A stretch of 64,000 bases of DNA, from contig JAOWBW010000076.1 of the NCBI GenBank assembly GCA_026119855.1, positions 744,001-808,000 of the forward strand, given 5' to 3'. The notes beneath the pieces are model-generated. The model did not search any database. It was not told the origin of the DNA and saw only the letters and a program-made list of their open reading frames with translations. Positions 1 through 10,840 of the stretch are shown in pieces. The stretch is from Campanula takesimana (Eukaryota > Streptophyta > Magnoliopsida > Asterales > Campanulaceae). Position 1 is the first letter of the stretch. Every line of letters begins with the position of its first letter. The translations under genes and the position numbers were made by a program.

Positions 1-1378
1 CTTTATGGATCACTGGTAATTTATTGTTGTTTCTGGAAAATAAATAAAAGTACAACTATAAATAAATTAAAATTTAGTTGAAAAGGAAAATTAAAAGATG
101 ATTTACTATTGAAATTCATTATTTATTGTACAGGATAATTATTTCAAGTTCAATCATTATTGATTAATTTCATGTAGTGGATATTAAGAGAAATATGTAG
201 AATTTATTGTGGTATTATCTATTATGGAATGCTTCATTAATTCCATATAAAACTAAAGGATGATTTTTTCTATTCACAAAATAAGAAGGGATAATTTTGT
301 CTAATTGCATAGTTTTGTAGTGGAAAAACAAAAGATGTAGTGGCAATAGCCCCTCCCTAAATTTAATAGGTTAATTACTATATCCCAAAGACTTTTGAAC
401 ACCCTTCTAGTGATATCCAACATACTTAGCAACCAAACGAAGAGCATAATTTATTAAGAAAAATAAAGTGACATTTAATACTGAAATAAACAATTTTTGT
501 TTTTGAGATAGAAATAGAAGTGAATATAACAAAAAATTTAAAATATTAATTTATTAATTGTGATATTTATTTCAAAGCCATGGGAACGGGGGAGTATTTT
601 GGGCAATGCAAAGGGCATAAAAGAAGTTTATGAAATGATGAGTACAAAATGAGGTGACGATATTTTATTGGTTGCATATGTTGTGGACCCGACACACTCT
701 AATTAAAAACACCAATAAAAAGCATGACACCTTATTTATAAGCCAAATTTTATGATTTTTTTTGCGAATTTATATTTATCCGAGTATTTTATTCGGAGTA
801 CGAGTGAAGGGAAGAGATGATTGGATGTGTTAAAAGTAAGTGAATGAGATAAGAAGTGGAAAAACTTAAAATTTATAATCGAATGAATAACTTTATGGTC
901 AGTGTGAAATAATACTCCACATATTAAGGTTGTTGATAGATTAAGTACAATAGTTTTTAGCTTTTCATACTCATTTTTTAAATTATTATTAGCCGGCTAT
1001 TAGTCACCCCACCACCCACACATGTGATTTTAAATTAAGTATTCAGTGCTAAACACTTTCTAACAAATAGGAAGTATTCAATGCTAAAACTTTCTAACAA
1101 ATAGAAAGCAGGTATATCAAAAGAGTGGTTCAGTGGTAAAGCTAATTTCTACTCTAAATTAAGTTTACAGTTCAATTTCTTTGCTAACTTTTTGGCTAAA
1201 GATCGTTAAAAAAAATAAAAAAATAGGAGGCTGGTTTAAGTTTCGAGTCGCATATTTTCCATGAGCACTTTACTCAAAGAAATTAAAGTGTTACTCGAGT
1301 TATTAACTTGAATATAACACTAGTTTTATACTAATAGTAAGTAAATAATCATACTTATGGGATGGAGGGGACAATAAT
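1..1378. other. AT-rich intergenic DNA, no gene seen
   Basis: No open frame with recognisable protein similarity is visible. Around 1120-1190 a tRNA-like pair of motifs (GGTTCAGTGGTAAAGC followed by CAGTTCAATTTC) precedes an A-rich stretch, which suggests an old SINE remnant, but I see no target duplication. The rest is low-complexity AT-rich sequence. Confidence 0.5.
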
Positions 1379-3172
1379 GAGTTGGTTTTGGGGGAAACTA
1401 GTTTCCCCCTAATGTTAAAAAAAGTCTGGTTTTGACAAGCAGCATTGTTAATGAACCAGAGGAAACCGGTTTGTTAATGAACCGAATTAATATTACGGGT
1501 TCAACTTTTAAAACTAGGGTATAAAACCTACCAAACACACAGTAGCACACACAGATCATCTTCGCAGCCGAGTTTCCTCCTTTCGCCATCTCTCTCTCGC
1601 CATTGCAGTTGCAGATGGAAGCTTAAAAATCGATTGATCAGGTTTGAATCTAAACATTGTGTTCATCAATTTGATCTAATTGAAATTGAAATTGATATTC
1701 GAATGAGCTAATTGATCTAATTGAAATTGATCTTCTTCTTATAGATGATGGAGATGGAGATGGTGGATAACAATGGCATTGAATAAGAGAAGAGTGAGAT
1801 TGAAAAAGACAATGAAGATCAATTTAAAGAGATATATATAAATCTTCATTCGGCTCAAAAAACACCAAATCTACACTTAATTTGAATCCTGTAGTCCTTT
1901 GCTGTTCAAATTGAAATATAATTGATTTGGTATAACTTGTTGTTATAGTATAGTAACTTTGTGTTTTAGTATTGTAACTTGATGCTTTAATAGAGTAACT
2001 TTGTGTTTTATTAGTGCAGCCTGGTGGTTAATCAAGTTATGTTGTATCCGATCTATACTTGATATTTTAGTAGTAAAACTTGATATTATAATAACCATGC
2101 AATTTCTATTGAAATAAGCATTTTGAACATCAACCTATAATATAACTTAGTGCTGTTTTAGTATAGTAACGTGGTGTTTTAGTTTTGTAACTTCAGGTTT
2201 TAGTATAGTAACTTAGTGTTTTATTAGTGCATCCTGGTGGTTAATCAAGTTATGTTGTATCAGATCTATACTTAGTGGTTTAGTAGTGTAACTTCGTGTT
2301 TTAACAGACAAACTTGATATTATAATAACCATGCAATTTCTTTTGAAACGAGCAGTTTGAACGTGAGCTTATCATATAAATTAATATACACGTTTAGGCA
2401 TAAAAAACATCAAGTTAATAACTTTAAACAACAAGTTTGGATTTCAAAACAACAAGTTACAATTTCACTGACTAACACCCTTTCTAAACCTAGTTTGCTG
2501 ACATATGTTGCAGTCGAACTAACAGTTTTCTTCTTCTTCTTCTTCTCCTCGTTGTCTTTGCTCCAAACAACCTTACAATGTGATCATGTTTGATTGTCGG
2601 AAAGTCTTCAACTTTATTCAATAATGACTCCCTTTGCTTGTTTAAATCACTGAGTAACAAAGTACCAAAACTCAAAATACCTAATCAAGCATCACAAAAA
2701 CCGAACAAAATATGCTTGAAATCAACACAATAAGCGAATAATATAGAGTGAGAATCAAGCGAAAAAACTTGAAATCAAAACATACCTCCATCACGCTCCT
2801 GGCTTCACTACGCCTTTCCTCATTATTTTGTTGAAAATCAAACGGTAGTTTGTGTTAAATAGAGTGAAATTAACAAACGACACAAGGAGAATCAAACAAA
2901 TTTTACTTCAAATTGGAAAAATTGAACAAAAGAGTAGAAAATTAAAGGTAGTCTTCACCGGTTTTTTTTAGAGAGAACGGCGAAATTTAGGGCTCTGTGT
3001 GTTTTTAGAGATAAAATGTCTGCGCTTAGGTTTACGGGTTTAGTAAACCGGGTCAAAAGGATGACGTGGTTTTCAAGTTCGGTCCGCCTATGTCGCTGTG
3101 TGTGACGGTTTCCTTCTCAAAACCGGTCTCTTTTTAAGTTTGGGGGAAACTAGTTTCCCCCAAAATTTTCTC
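1379..3172. mobile_element. Mutator-like (MULE) non-autonomous element with 9-bp TSD
   Basis: The element begins GAGTTGGTTTTGGGGG and its other end, read on the opposite strand, begins GAGAAAATTTTGGGGG. Both termini contain the perfect palindrome GGGGGAAACTAGTTTCCCCC, and inverted similarity runs on for about 45 bp. It is flanked by the identical 9-mer GACAATAAT at 1370-1378 and 3173-3181, the target-site duplication length typical of Mutator-like elements. No transposase frame is visible, so it is non-autonomous. Inside, a segment near 1985-2125 is repeated near 2205-2360 (shared GTGGTTAATCAAGTTATGTT). Sequence just inside the left end (1560-1620, pyrimidine-rich and then an ATG-rich stretch) resembles a gene leader, so a captured host fragment (Pack-MULE) is possible but unproven. 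Confidence 0.85.
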
Positions 3173-3181
3173 GACAATAAT

Positions 3182-4534
3182 TAGTACATCGGTCATATAT
3201 TAATGCTCACTTTTTTAAATAAAGAGATAATTGCAAAAAATAAATAAAAATTGTGCAAGTTTTCATGTTGCAATTTAAACATTTAACATAAATAAGTTGC
3301 ATAAAAACTTAAATAAAATGGAGTGACTTCTACTATGTACAAAGTTTTTTATGAAATGAAGTGACTTCTATGTACAAAGTTTTTTATGAAATTTATATAT
3401 GTTGAAGGTTTAAATTGCAACGAAAGAACTTTTTATTTATAATTATTTTTTAAATAAATGAATAATTATTTTAATTAACGAAGGAAATTATGCAGTTTCA
3501 GTAATATCAATTACTATTTCTACCCTGAAAATATAATTGCAATTGGTGAGCCATACTTTTCAATAATATCATTTATTCTCTCCTTTGCCTAAGGATTATA
3601 TGTCGCATTTTTACTTTATTTCGCCTCAAAATAAATATCACATTTTTATAAAATAAATATTATAAAATTTTATGGTCTTTTTAAGTCCTATTTTCTTAAT
3701 GTTTTTTCTAACGTGTGCCCTTAGGGTACATGATAAGGCTTAAATATGATAGTGAATTTATGTAGTTATAGTAACTTTTAATAATATATTTAGATTTCTT
3801 AAGTAAAAATGCTATGATTATATATATTCGTTGTCATAATTAAGTCTTATGTGTCTTAATGATAACGTTAAAAAAACCCGTTAGGAATTGTATAAATTAA
3901 TGTCAGCTGACAACGAGTTTATCTCTTATTATGAAAAAAGAGCACTTAAAAGAAAAAATAACAACAAAAACTATAAAATTTTGATTTGTCAGCTGTGACA
4001 TTTATTTACTTGAAGATAAAGAGAGTGTTCTTTTATCCCATAATAAACATTTTATAATAAGATGTTGTTTGGGGACCTTTTTTGAGTTGCCTAATAAGAC
4101 AGATTAGGAAGATGAAAGCATATGGCTGTTGATTGAAGTTAGATACTCCACTTAAGCCACCTGATCATTTTCTTCATACAGTAGTATCCAAAAACGCGTC
4201 AGACAAAATATTTGACTAATTACTAAAAGGTGGATATTTAGTTCTTCTATTTTGCTCCTTAACTTTAAGGTAGCAATTTTGCTAAAAAAAAATAATTAAA
4301 TTTTTTTTTGAAAAGTTAAGGTAGCGATAAACTATGCCAAATACCTTTCGTGATATTAATTCCATCTTTTAGTCCAAATAAAAATAGCTATTCAAAATAT
4401 TTTTTTTAGCTTGTTGGAGATAAAAAATTTGTCATATTTTTTGTGACATTAATTCCATCTATTTGTCCAAATAAAAATAATTTCTCAAAATACTTTTTAG
4501 CTTCATGGAGACACAATTTTTGTCATATTTTGTG

Positions 4535-4537
<3 letters not shown>
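3182..4537. other. intergenic, no gene seen
   Basis: AT-rich DNA with a short local direct repeat at 3320-3385 (GACTTCTA...TACAAAGTTTTTTATGAAAT occurs twice). No supported gene, RNA gene or element boundary is visible. Confidence 0.5.

Positions 4538-4582
<45 letters not shown>
4538..4582. repeat. (TA)n microsatellite
   Basis: An uninterrupted run of about 22 TA dinucleotides. The short open frames crossing it are artefacts of the repeat. Confidence 0.95.
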
Positions 4583-4585
<3 letters not shown>

Positions 4586-4615
4586 AAAATACAATTTCAT
4601 GAAGATATTAACAAG

Positions 4616-4900
4616 TACTCCCTCCGTCCAGCTCACTTCACACTTATTTCTATTTTGGTCTGTCCTAGTTCACTTGACACTTCTCAAAATAGATAATTTT
4701 TTATAATTTTATATTCACTCTACCCCACCACTCATTCTCTCTCTTCATTTTCCACCACTCAATTTATTCAACCAACACTACTATTTACCCCACTCATTCT
4801 CTCTTTTCATTTTCTATCACATATTTTTCTTATTTTATTCTTTTTTCTTAATTATTATGTCCACCTCTTAGCTGTTAAGTGAGTTGGGACAGAGGGAGTA
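4616..4900. mobile_element. Stowaway-type MITE
   Basis: It starts TACTCCCTCCGTCC and ends with the inverted form GGACAGAGGGAGTA. It is 285 bp, AT-rich and has no coding capacity. This CTCCCTCCGTCC terminus is the usual signature of Stowaway (Tc1/mariner-derived) MITEs in plants, which duplicate TA on insertion. Confidence 0.8.
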
Positions 4901-5029
4901 AGTATTATATTTGTCACATATTTTTAAAATAATGACGTTTCAAACATAATACTTACTTTTATATTGTTTCTAGGATAGATGCGGTGCCTGATAATGATAG
5001 TGATCACATACTCATAGAGCACTAGCACG

Positions 5030-5032
<3 letters not shown>

Positions 5033-5062
<30 letters not shown>
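5033..5062. repeat. poly(T) tract
   Basis: Thirty consecutive T residues immediately upstream of the small Mutator-like element. It could be the tail of a minus-strand retroposon, but no body is recognisable. Confidence 0.9.
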
Positions 5063-5065
<3 letters not shown>

Positions 5066-5085
5066 CCCTAGATGGGTGAACAAAA

Positions 5086-5430
5086 GAGAAAATTTTGGGG
5101 GAAACTAGTTCCTCTATAAGTTACAAAAAATCATGTTTTTATAGGGTTTAATGTTTAGGGTTTAAGGTTGTTTTATAGGGTTTAAGGTTTAGGATTTAAG
5201 GTTGTTTTATAGGTTTTAAGGTTTTGGGTTAAAGGTTTAAGGTTGTCTTATGGGGTTTAAGGTTTAAGGTTGTTTTATAAGGTTTAAGGTTTAGGGTTTA
5301 GGGTTTAAGGTTGTTTTATTGGGTTTAAGGTTTGATGTTTAGGGTTTAAGATTTATGGTTTAAGGTTTAAGGGTTAAAAACAGAACTTTTTATAACTTAT
5401 GGAGGAACTAGTTTCCCCCAAAACGTACTC
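5086..5430. mobile_element. short Mutator-like MITE with telomere-like internal repeats
   Basis: The ends are inverted copies of GAGAAAATTTTGGGGG / GAGTACGTTTTGGGGG followed by AAACTAGTTCCTC and then (T/C)ATAAGTTA. This is the same terminal family as the larger element at 1379-3172. The 345-bp body is almost entirely a degenerate array of AGGGTTTAAGGTT and TTTAGGGTTTAGGG words, resembling the plant telomere repeat TTTAGGG. The 9-bp flanks (TGAACAAAA and GTATTAATT) do not match, so no target duplication survives. Confidence 0.75.
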
Positions 5431-6369
5431 GTATTAATTGAGTAAGTTAGTAAATACTATGTTTGAATTTGATCATGATCTTTTTAAAATGTCTTGTTAA
5501 AGGGTGATGTGATATTCATTTTATCCCAAAATAAATGTCATAGTTGGCAAGTCAATGTTTTTAAGTTTTTAATTATTGATTGTTTCAATCTGTTCATATA
5601 GGTGGAGTAATATTTCTCATGACAATGTATTAGTTGTTTTTTTTTTCAAATTTAATTCATAGTTGAACTCAATACATAATCATCAGCAGAAGCGCCTAGG
5701 AGACAATATTTTTAGTAATGCGACATTTATTTGGGACAAACCAAAATGAAATTGATTGTATGATTCTGTTACACCAACATGAAAATGTGTTAAATAAGGA
5801 AAAAAAAGTGAAAATGCACTTTAAATTTTGAGACTTTTGAAAGTGGGAATATATTCGCATTTAAATTCACATTTACAGATATCACACGAGGATCAAAAAG
5901 TAAACCAGCTTGGAGCGTAAACCACCTGGCACTTAAAGTTCAAAACCCATCTTTACCCTTAATTCTTCTAATCACATGTCAATCCAACGGTATATAATCG
6001 CCGTGGGAAGAGAACGAGAGGGAAAAATTCAAAACATTATAAAACACACATCGAATTCTATATGGTTGGGTCACGAATTTTGCCATGTACAGTTTTAAAG
6101 TCGCCTATACACATTTATGTAAGCGTGCATAATTGCATTTTAATATTACGCTCCATATGTTAATTCATTCTTAGTTCAGTATTGGAGAGACTTGAAAGCG
6201 CTGTTAAAAAAATTGTGGTTTTGCTGATATCAACAGTTATGATTTGATCACATCGTTCGTTTTATCAATGACCGAAAATAAATTGCTTGATGTTCAATGA
6301 ATGCTCAATTCATTTGGATCATTTTCTCGCAATATGAGAGATTAAGTCTCAATTTTTGGGAGCAAGGAG
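5431..6369. other. intergenic, no gene seen
   Basis: AT-rich sequence without a supported coding region. A GC-richer patch at 5880-6010 has no open frame with recognisable similarity. Confidence 0.5.
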
Positions 6370-7324
6370 TGTTGAGAATTTAGTAGTACCCCGTTGCAAT
6401 TAAAATCAAGAACACAATACCCACAAACACAAATATGAGAGAATCACATACAAAGAACACAAGAATTGTTTGCCCGGTTCGTTCAACACATGAACTACGT
6501 CCGGGGGCAATCTATTTAAGTGATTTTCCCATATTTTATTGGGCGAACGACCAATTTATGCAACGTAGTGTCCGATTTATATCAATTAATGCAACGTAGT
6601 AGCGAATTCTTACATTGTGAAACGTACTTGAAGTAGTTGTATCAAATAATGCAAAATTCGAACAATTTGACAAACGTACTTGAAGTAAGTTGTATCAATT
6701 AATGCAACGTAGTAGAGGCTAAAAAGTTATTACGTTGCATTATTTGATACACAATAAGCAAGTACGTTGTCTATTTTCCAAAGTAAGCACTACGTTGCAT
6801 TAATTGACTTTTAACACCCGGTACGTTGCATATTTAAGTGATTTTCCCATATTTTATTAAATATTCTTTAATATGGTGCTACAATGTGTTCTAACTCGGA
6901 ACTATGCTTATATATGTGTACAAGGAAGTCCTAAACCTATACATGGAAGAAATCTAATCAAAATAGGAAACTGAAAAAAAAAAAAAAAAAAAAAAAAATC
7001 TGGGCTGTTTTGCCGACGTGCACGGCCGTGTACATTTGGCTACTCGGCTGTGCAACTCGACCATGCACTGTGGCCAGAGTGGCGGCGCTCTATTTTTCAC
7101 CGAAAACAGTAGCCTCCTCCCCGTAGTGCACGGCCGGGCAAAACTCTTGACCCGCCCGAGCAGCTCGGCCATGTACCTCCATATGCTCAGCCGTGCAGCC
7201 CGTGTTATGCATCTTCTCGATTTCCTTCTCTTTTTTTGACCTCTCCTTGATCTCCACCAACCCGTTTGATCTTGGACTCCTTTTCCCCTTATCTCTTTAT
7301 TGTTTTAAAACTCTAATCCTAACA
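6370..7324. mobile_element. solo LTR, Copia-like (contains a foldback insertion)
   Basis: It begins TGTTGAGAAT and ends AATCCTAACA, the TGTTG...CAACA-type termini of Copia LTRs. Flanking pentamers are AGGAG (6365-6369) and GGGAG (7325-7329), a target duplication with one mismatch. It shares an internal block with the LTR at 8658-9188: ACACAAGAATTGTTTGCCC, then GTTCGT, then GACTACGTC-like and GGGGGCA, and a GC-rich segment with GTGCACGGCCG and CGAGCAGCTCGGCC words. There is no primer-binding site or coding sequence next to it, so it is a solo LTR left by recombination. The piece at 6541-6830 is a later insertion. Orientation is not settled. Confidence 0.7.
6513..6858. mobile_element. foldback-like insertion between 28-bp direct repeats
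   Basis: The 28-bp sequence at 6513-6540 is repeated exactly at 6831-6858. The 290 bp between them consist of repeated ATGCAACGTAGT and its reverse complement ACTACGTTGCAT (about ten degenerate copies of an ACGTTGCA or ACGTACTTG core, in one orientation on the left and the other on the right), so the insert can fold back on itself. The matching LTR at 8658-9188 lacks this segment. Known TIR transposons duplicate at most about 11 bp, so the 28-bp flanks are unusual. Confidence 0.65.
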
Positions 7325-8424
7325 GGGAGCAACAGGGGAGCGGTTCCAAGCCCTTATTAGAGCATCAAAGATAAAGCTACTCCAAAATAGTGTAAGATTT
7401 ATAGTCTCATTTGAGCTCAATCATGCACTATATTTAGATTAATAGACCATGATTAGAGATAGTCTTGATCCTAATTGAGAATGTAAATACTCTATCCGTT
7501 ACATTTTTTTTTTTAATTATTTACTCGAATATAGTATAAAAACTATACTCTAGTTTAACCTGTCAGTAGATAAACTATCCAATAAGTGCCGCTCTTTTAA
7601 ATTGCTCCAACTCATTCAATAAGTGTTGCAATTGTGCAATTGAGTCTTATTAAATAAAAAATTATTTTCAAATTTTAATTTTCGGCTAGTAATATGTGTT
7701 ATGGAGCGGTCATAAAGGAAAGAAGTAGCCACAAACGAATATATATCTACTCTTTTGACTTTGTGCTTGAATTGTGTACATTAAGGTGATCAGACTAAAG
7801 TGTAATTACATAGTATATCTGTATAGTATATCATTGGTTGTATAATACTTCACCCGTTCTAGTTTAAAGTTTTTATTTTGATTTTACACATTTGTTAAGG
7901 AATTAATAAAAAATGAGTAAACAAAAGTAAGGAGTTAAGGATATAATCGTCTAAAACAATATTTATAAAACAAGTGGGTGAAAAATAAGTTAGATAATTA
8001 ACAGATTTTTGTACTTAAATGAACTTTATAAGGATAATATTGTTCAGAAAACAGTTCATACTTTATGGAATGACCTATTATATTTTTTACCCTCGCACTT
8101 TACTTAACTTCAATTTTAACCTCTCTTATTTTTTTTAGCAGTTTTAACTTTTCTACTTTAGATACGCACTCAATTTCCTCAAAAGTGATGAATGTTAAGC
8201 CACTTTTAAACATTTTTAAACATCGTACTTTTGGTTTTGCGGGAAATAAGTGCGTAGCTAAAGTACAAGGGTTAAATTTACGAAAAAAAAAAAGAGAGAA
8301 TAGAACTGAAGCTCAAGTAAAGTACGAAGGTTAAAAATGTAGATTTGCCTTATAATATAAAGCAACTACAAACCGTTAACTGAAACAGACCAAAAAAAAA
8401 AAAAAAACTGGGTAGGAGAGAGTA
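7325..8424. other. intergenic, no gene seen
   Basis: AT-rich DNA with several homopolymer A and T runs. A stretch near 7850-8075 may be an old MITE because of its CTTCACCCGTTCTAGTTTAA-like start, but no clean inverted ends are visible. Confidence 0.45.
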
Positions 8425-8649
8425 TACTCCTTCCATCTCACCCAAAATACAGACGTTTTGCTATTTTAGGTGTCCCGCTCAAAATAGAGCTTTCCAAAAT
8501 GAAAAGTATTTATTATTATTTTTTTATTATTTATGAGACTCACTTGTCATACTCACAACAACTTTTTATTTACTATTCCCTACCCTCTTTCTCTCTCTTT
8601 AATACTCACAATACTTATTTTTTAAACTACTTTTTTCAATAAAATATTA
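8425..8649. mobile_element. truncated Stowaway-type MITE
   Basis: It starts TACTCCTTCCATCTCACCC and has the internal vocabulary of the other MITEs here (GAGACTCACTTGTCATACTC, TACTATTCCCTACCC). The right inverted end is missing where the nested cluster of the next elements begins. Confidence 0.5.
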
Positions 8650-8657
8650 GTACTACC

Positions 8658-9188
8658 TGCTGTGGAATAAGCCCTTCCCAACCCAACACCCAAGCAAATC
8701 GCAAGAAATCACAGCACCACAAACAAGCACAAGAAATAAGAAACTAAAGCAAAAGACAAAAGAACACAAGAAATTGTTTACCCAGTTCGTCAATATGTTT
8801 GACTACGTCTGGGGGCACTACCAAGCCAAGATCTTGCACTATAATATGTAAATATGTATGGGGGCGGAACCCTGTTTATATACATAACCTAGAATGAGAT
8901 CAAACTCTAGTCTAATTAGAATTCCCGAAATTCAGCATATTCCCGTCCAGCGGCTGCACAGCCGCTCACTTTTGCACGCTAGCCCGAGCAGCTTAATTAG
9001 CTCGGCCGAGCACCTTTGATCAGAAGGTGTGTTTTTACCCGGTTAGTGCACGGCCGCTCCCTTGCCTTGACTCGCTCGATTCGCTCGGCCGAGTCCTTTA
9101 CCTGGATCGGCCGAGCATCGCCTGCTCTGCGACTTTGCTGATTTCTTCTATTTAGATCGCTAGTTCCCGGTTTATCTCCATTCCAACA
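8658..9188. mobile_element. solo LTR, Copia-like, with perfect 5-bp TSD
   Basis: It begins TGCTGTGGAATAAG (TGTTG with one change) and ends CCATTCCAACA. It is flanked by CTACC at 8653-8657 and 9189-9193. It shares with the solo LTR at 6370-7324 the ACACAAGAAATTGTTTACCC block and the GC-rich CGGCCGAGC-type segment, so both belong to one family. The insertion point lies inside the left target duplication of the adjacent hAT-like MITE, which dates it as younger than that MITE. Confidence 0.85.
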
Positions 9189-9193
9189 CTACC

Positions 9194-9357
9194 CAAGGTT
9201 CTAAAAAGCGCTAGGTGGTCGCTAGGCGCTGCAGCTGGGCCTAGCGCCTAGGCGGGGCCGAGACATCAGACATAATTATAATATCTTAGGCGGGACCTAG
9301 GCGTTTCATGAACGCCTAGCGCCTAGGCGGCCTACGCGAGTGTCTTTTAGAACACTG
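9194..9357. mobile_element. hAT-like MITE with 8-bp TSD
   Basis: The 164-bp element begins CAAGGTTCTAAAAAGCGCT, and its other end read on the opposite strand begins CAGTGTTCTAAAAGACACT. The body is rich in CGCCTAGGCG words. The 8-mer GTACTACC follows it at 9358-9365 and also occurs at 8650-8657, separated from the element only by the later solo LTR. An 8-bp duplication and CA(G/A)-type ends fit the hAT superfamily. Confidence 0.75.
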
Positions 9358-9358
9358 G

Positions 9359-9412
9359 TACTACCTCTGTCCCTAAATGAGTGTGTCTAAATTTCATTTT
9401 AAGGGACATAAC
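9359..9412. mobile_element. left part of a MITE split by the Athila element
   Basis: It starts TACTACCTCTGTCCCTAAAT and continues with GAGTGTGTCTAAATTTCATT. The inverted counterpart lies at 34201-34268, on the other side of the 24.6 kb Athila insertion. The last five bases (ATAAC) are the left copy of the Athila target duplication. Confidence 0.75.
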
Positions 9413-10782
9413 TGATGGATCGATATTATCATATGTTATCTCTACATTTTCGTTCTTATTTTATTGACTTTTTGATGTAATTTAGAATAGTTTAATGTAA
9501 TTTTGGTCTAATTGTGTTTGAGGAACTTTGTGAGATTATTTGAGTTTTGAGACACTTTTTAGTGTAATGTGATATATTACATAGTCTTAGAGAGTTAAAG
9601 GATTGAAGACCAAGATTTGATCGAGTCAAAGTCAAAGTCAAGGTCAACAGTGGTCAATTTAGTCAAGGAGGTGAAGAAAAGAAGAAAAGATAAAGAAAGT
9701 CAGAAAAGGCTACCAGGCGCCCGCTCGCCAAAGCACCAGGCGCCCGTCCATTGGGAATTCTGAAGAACCAAAGCTTCTGGACAAATGAGCGCCCGCCTGG
9801 GTATCACCAGGCGCCCGCTTGGTCGTTCCGTACGGTTTTCGGGTTTCCTGTGCCAGTCGGGTTTTAACCCAATTTTCCCTACTTTTGGCCCTAGTTTTCT
9901 CTCTGTATAAATATTAGACTGCAGTACTATTTTTCTTTATGCTTTGTTTTAGGTTTTATTCAATTTTTGAAGATTGTAAACAAGATTTGGGAGATTATTC
10001 ATCATCAAGCGTTTATCCAGGTTTATGATTTTTAATTATATTCTTGTGTTTATTGCTATGTCGATGAGTAGCTAATTTTATTGTTCATGGATTGGGAGTA
10101 ATAACTATCAAATCTCTATGCTAAATTGGGTTTAATTAAATATTAATCTTGTTCTTGTTCATAAGAATAGAACTTAATTAATTTAAAGATTTCATTAATA
10201 TGATTTGATATTTTTGGTCTTTAAATCATCTTGGTTTAGATTGTTACACTAGCGTGGACAATTTATATATTGAATCATATTCTTGTGATTAGATTTAATT
10301 GAGGACTTCGCGGAAATCAAAAGAATTTAAGATCAAGTGTTCTTAAGAACTTAATAAATTGTTTTTGTGTGTTGTTGACCTAGTGAAATATTTCACATAG
10401 AGATAATAATAGGGTTGCAATTCGGTGACCAGACCGTCCCAACTCTTAAATAAGTGAACGATTTCTTGAACAAGTTTAATAATCTTTTTAATAAAATAGC
10501 ATAGAGAGGAGATAGTTGTGAACCCCAATCTGTGAATTTCGTAATCTTGAATTAAATCTTTGTTTGCTTAGTGATCTTTAATTTAGTAATTTATTTTCAT
10601 TGTTTAGTAGTTAATTTAGTTTAATCAAAATCAATCAAAAAACCCCCTTGGTTCGTTTACACTAATTAAATTCACTTGTTTGTCCAACAAGTCTCTGTGG
10701 GATCGACCCTCGCTTTCGCGCATTACTACATCGGTAACTAGTGCGCTTGCTAGGTATTTATTACTTGGAATTTTATCCATCA
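9413..10782 (+). repeat. 5' LTR of the Athila element
   Basis: 1,370 bp, starting TGATGGATCGATATTATC and ending TTTTATCCATCA, so the ends TGATGG/CCATCA are inverted. A TATA box (TATAAATA) lies at 9906-9913. A GC-rich block at 9713-9832 repeats the word GCGCCCGC four times in otherwise AT-rich sequence. Confidence 0.95.
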
Positions 10783-10788
10783 AGTTTT

Positions 10789-10806
10789 TGGCGCCGCTGC
10801 CGGGGA
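10789..10806 (+). other. primer-binding site, tRNA-Asp type
   Basis: TGGCGCCGCTGCCGGGGA lies six bases after the 5' LTR. It matches the complement of the plant tRNA-Asp 3' end at 17 of 18 positions. This is where minus-strand DNA synthesis would be primed. Confidence 0.85.
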
Positions 10807-10840
10807 CTTGTTTTGATTTACAAGTTAATTTAGTCGGTGT

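Noticed and set aside
5150..5380. Interstitial telomere from a chromosome fusion
   Set aside because: The repeats are degenerate and enclosed by MULE-type terminal inverted repeats, so transposon content explains them better.
7018..7239. Open frames on both strands in the GC-rich part of the solo LTR
   Set aside because: They lie in the CGGCCG-rich LTR segment, have no recognisable domains, and overlap each other on opposite strands.
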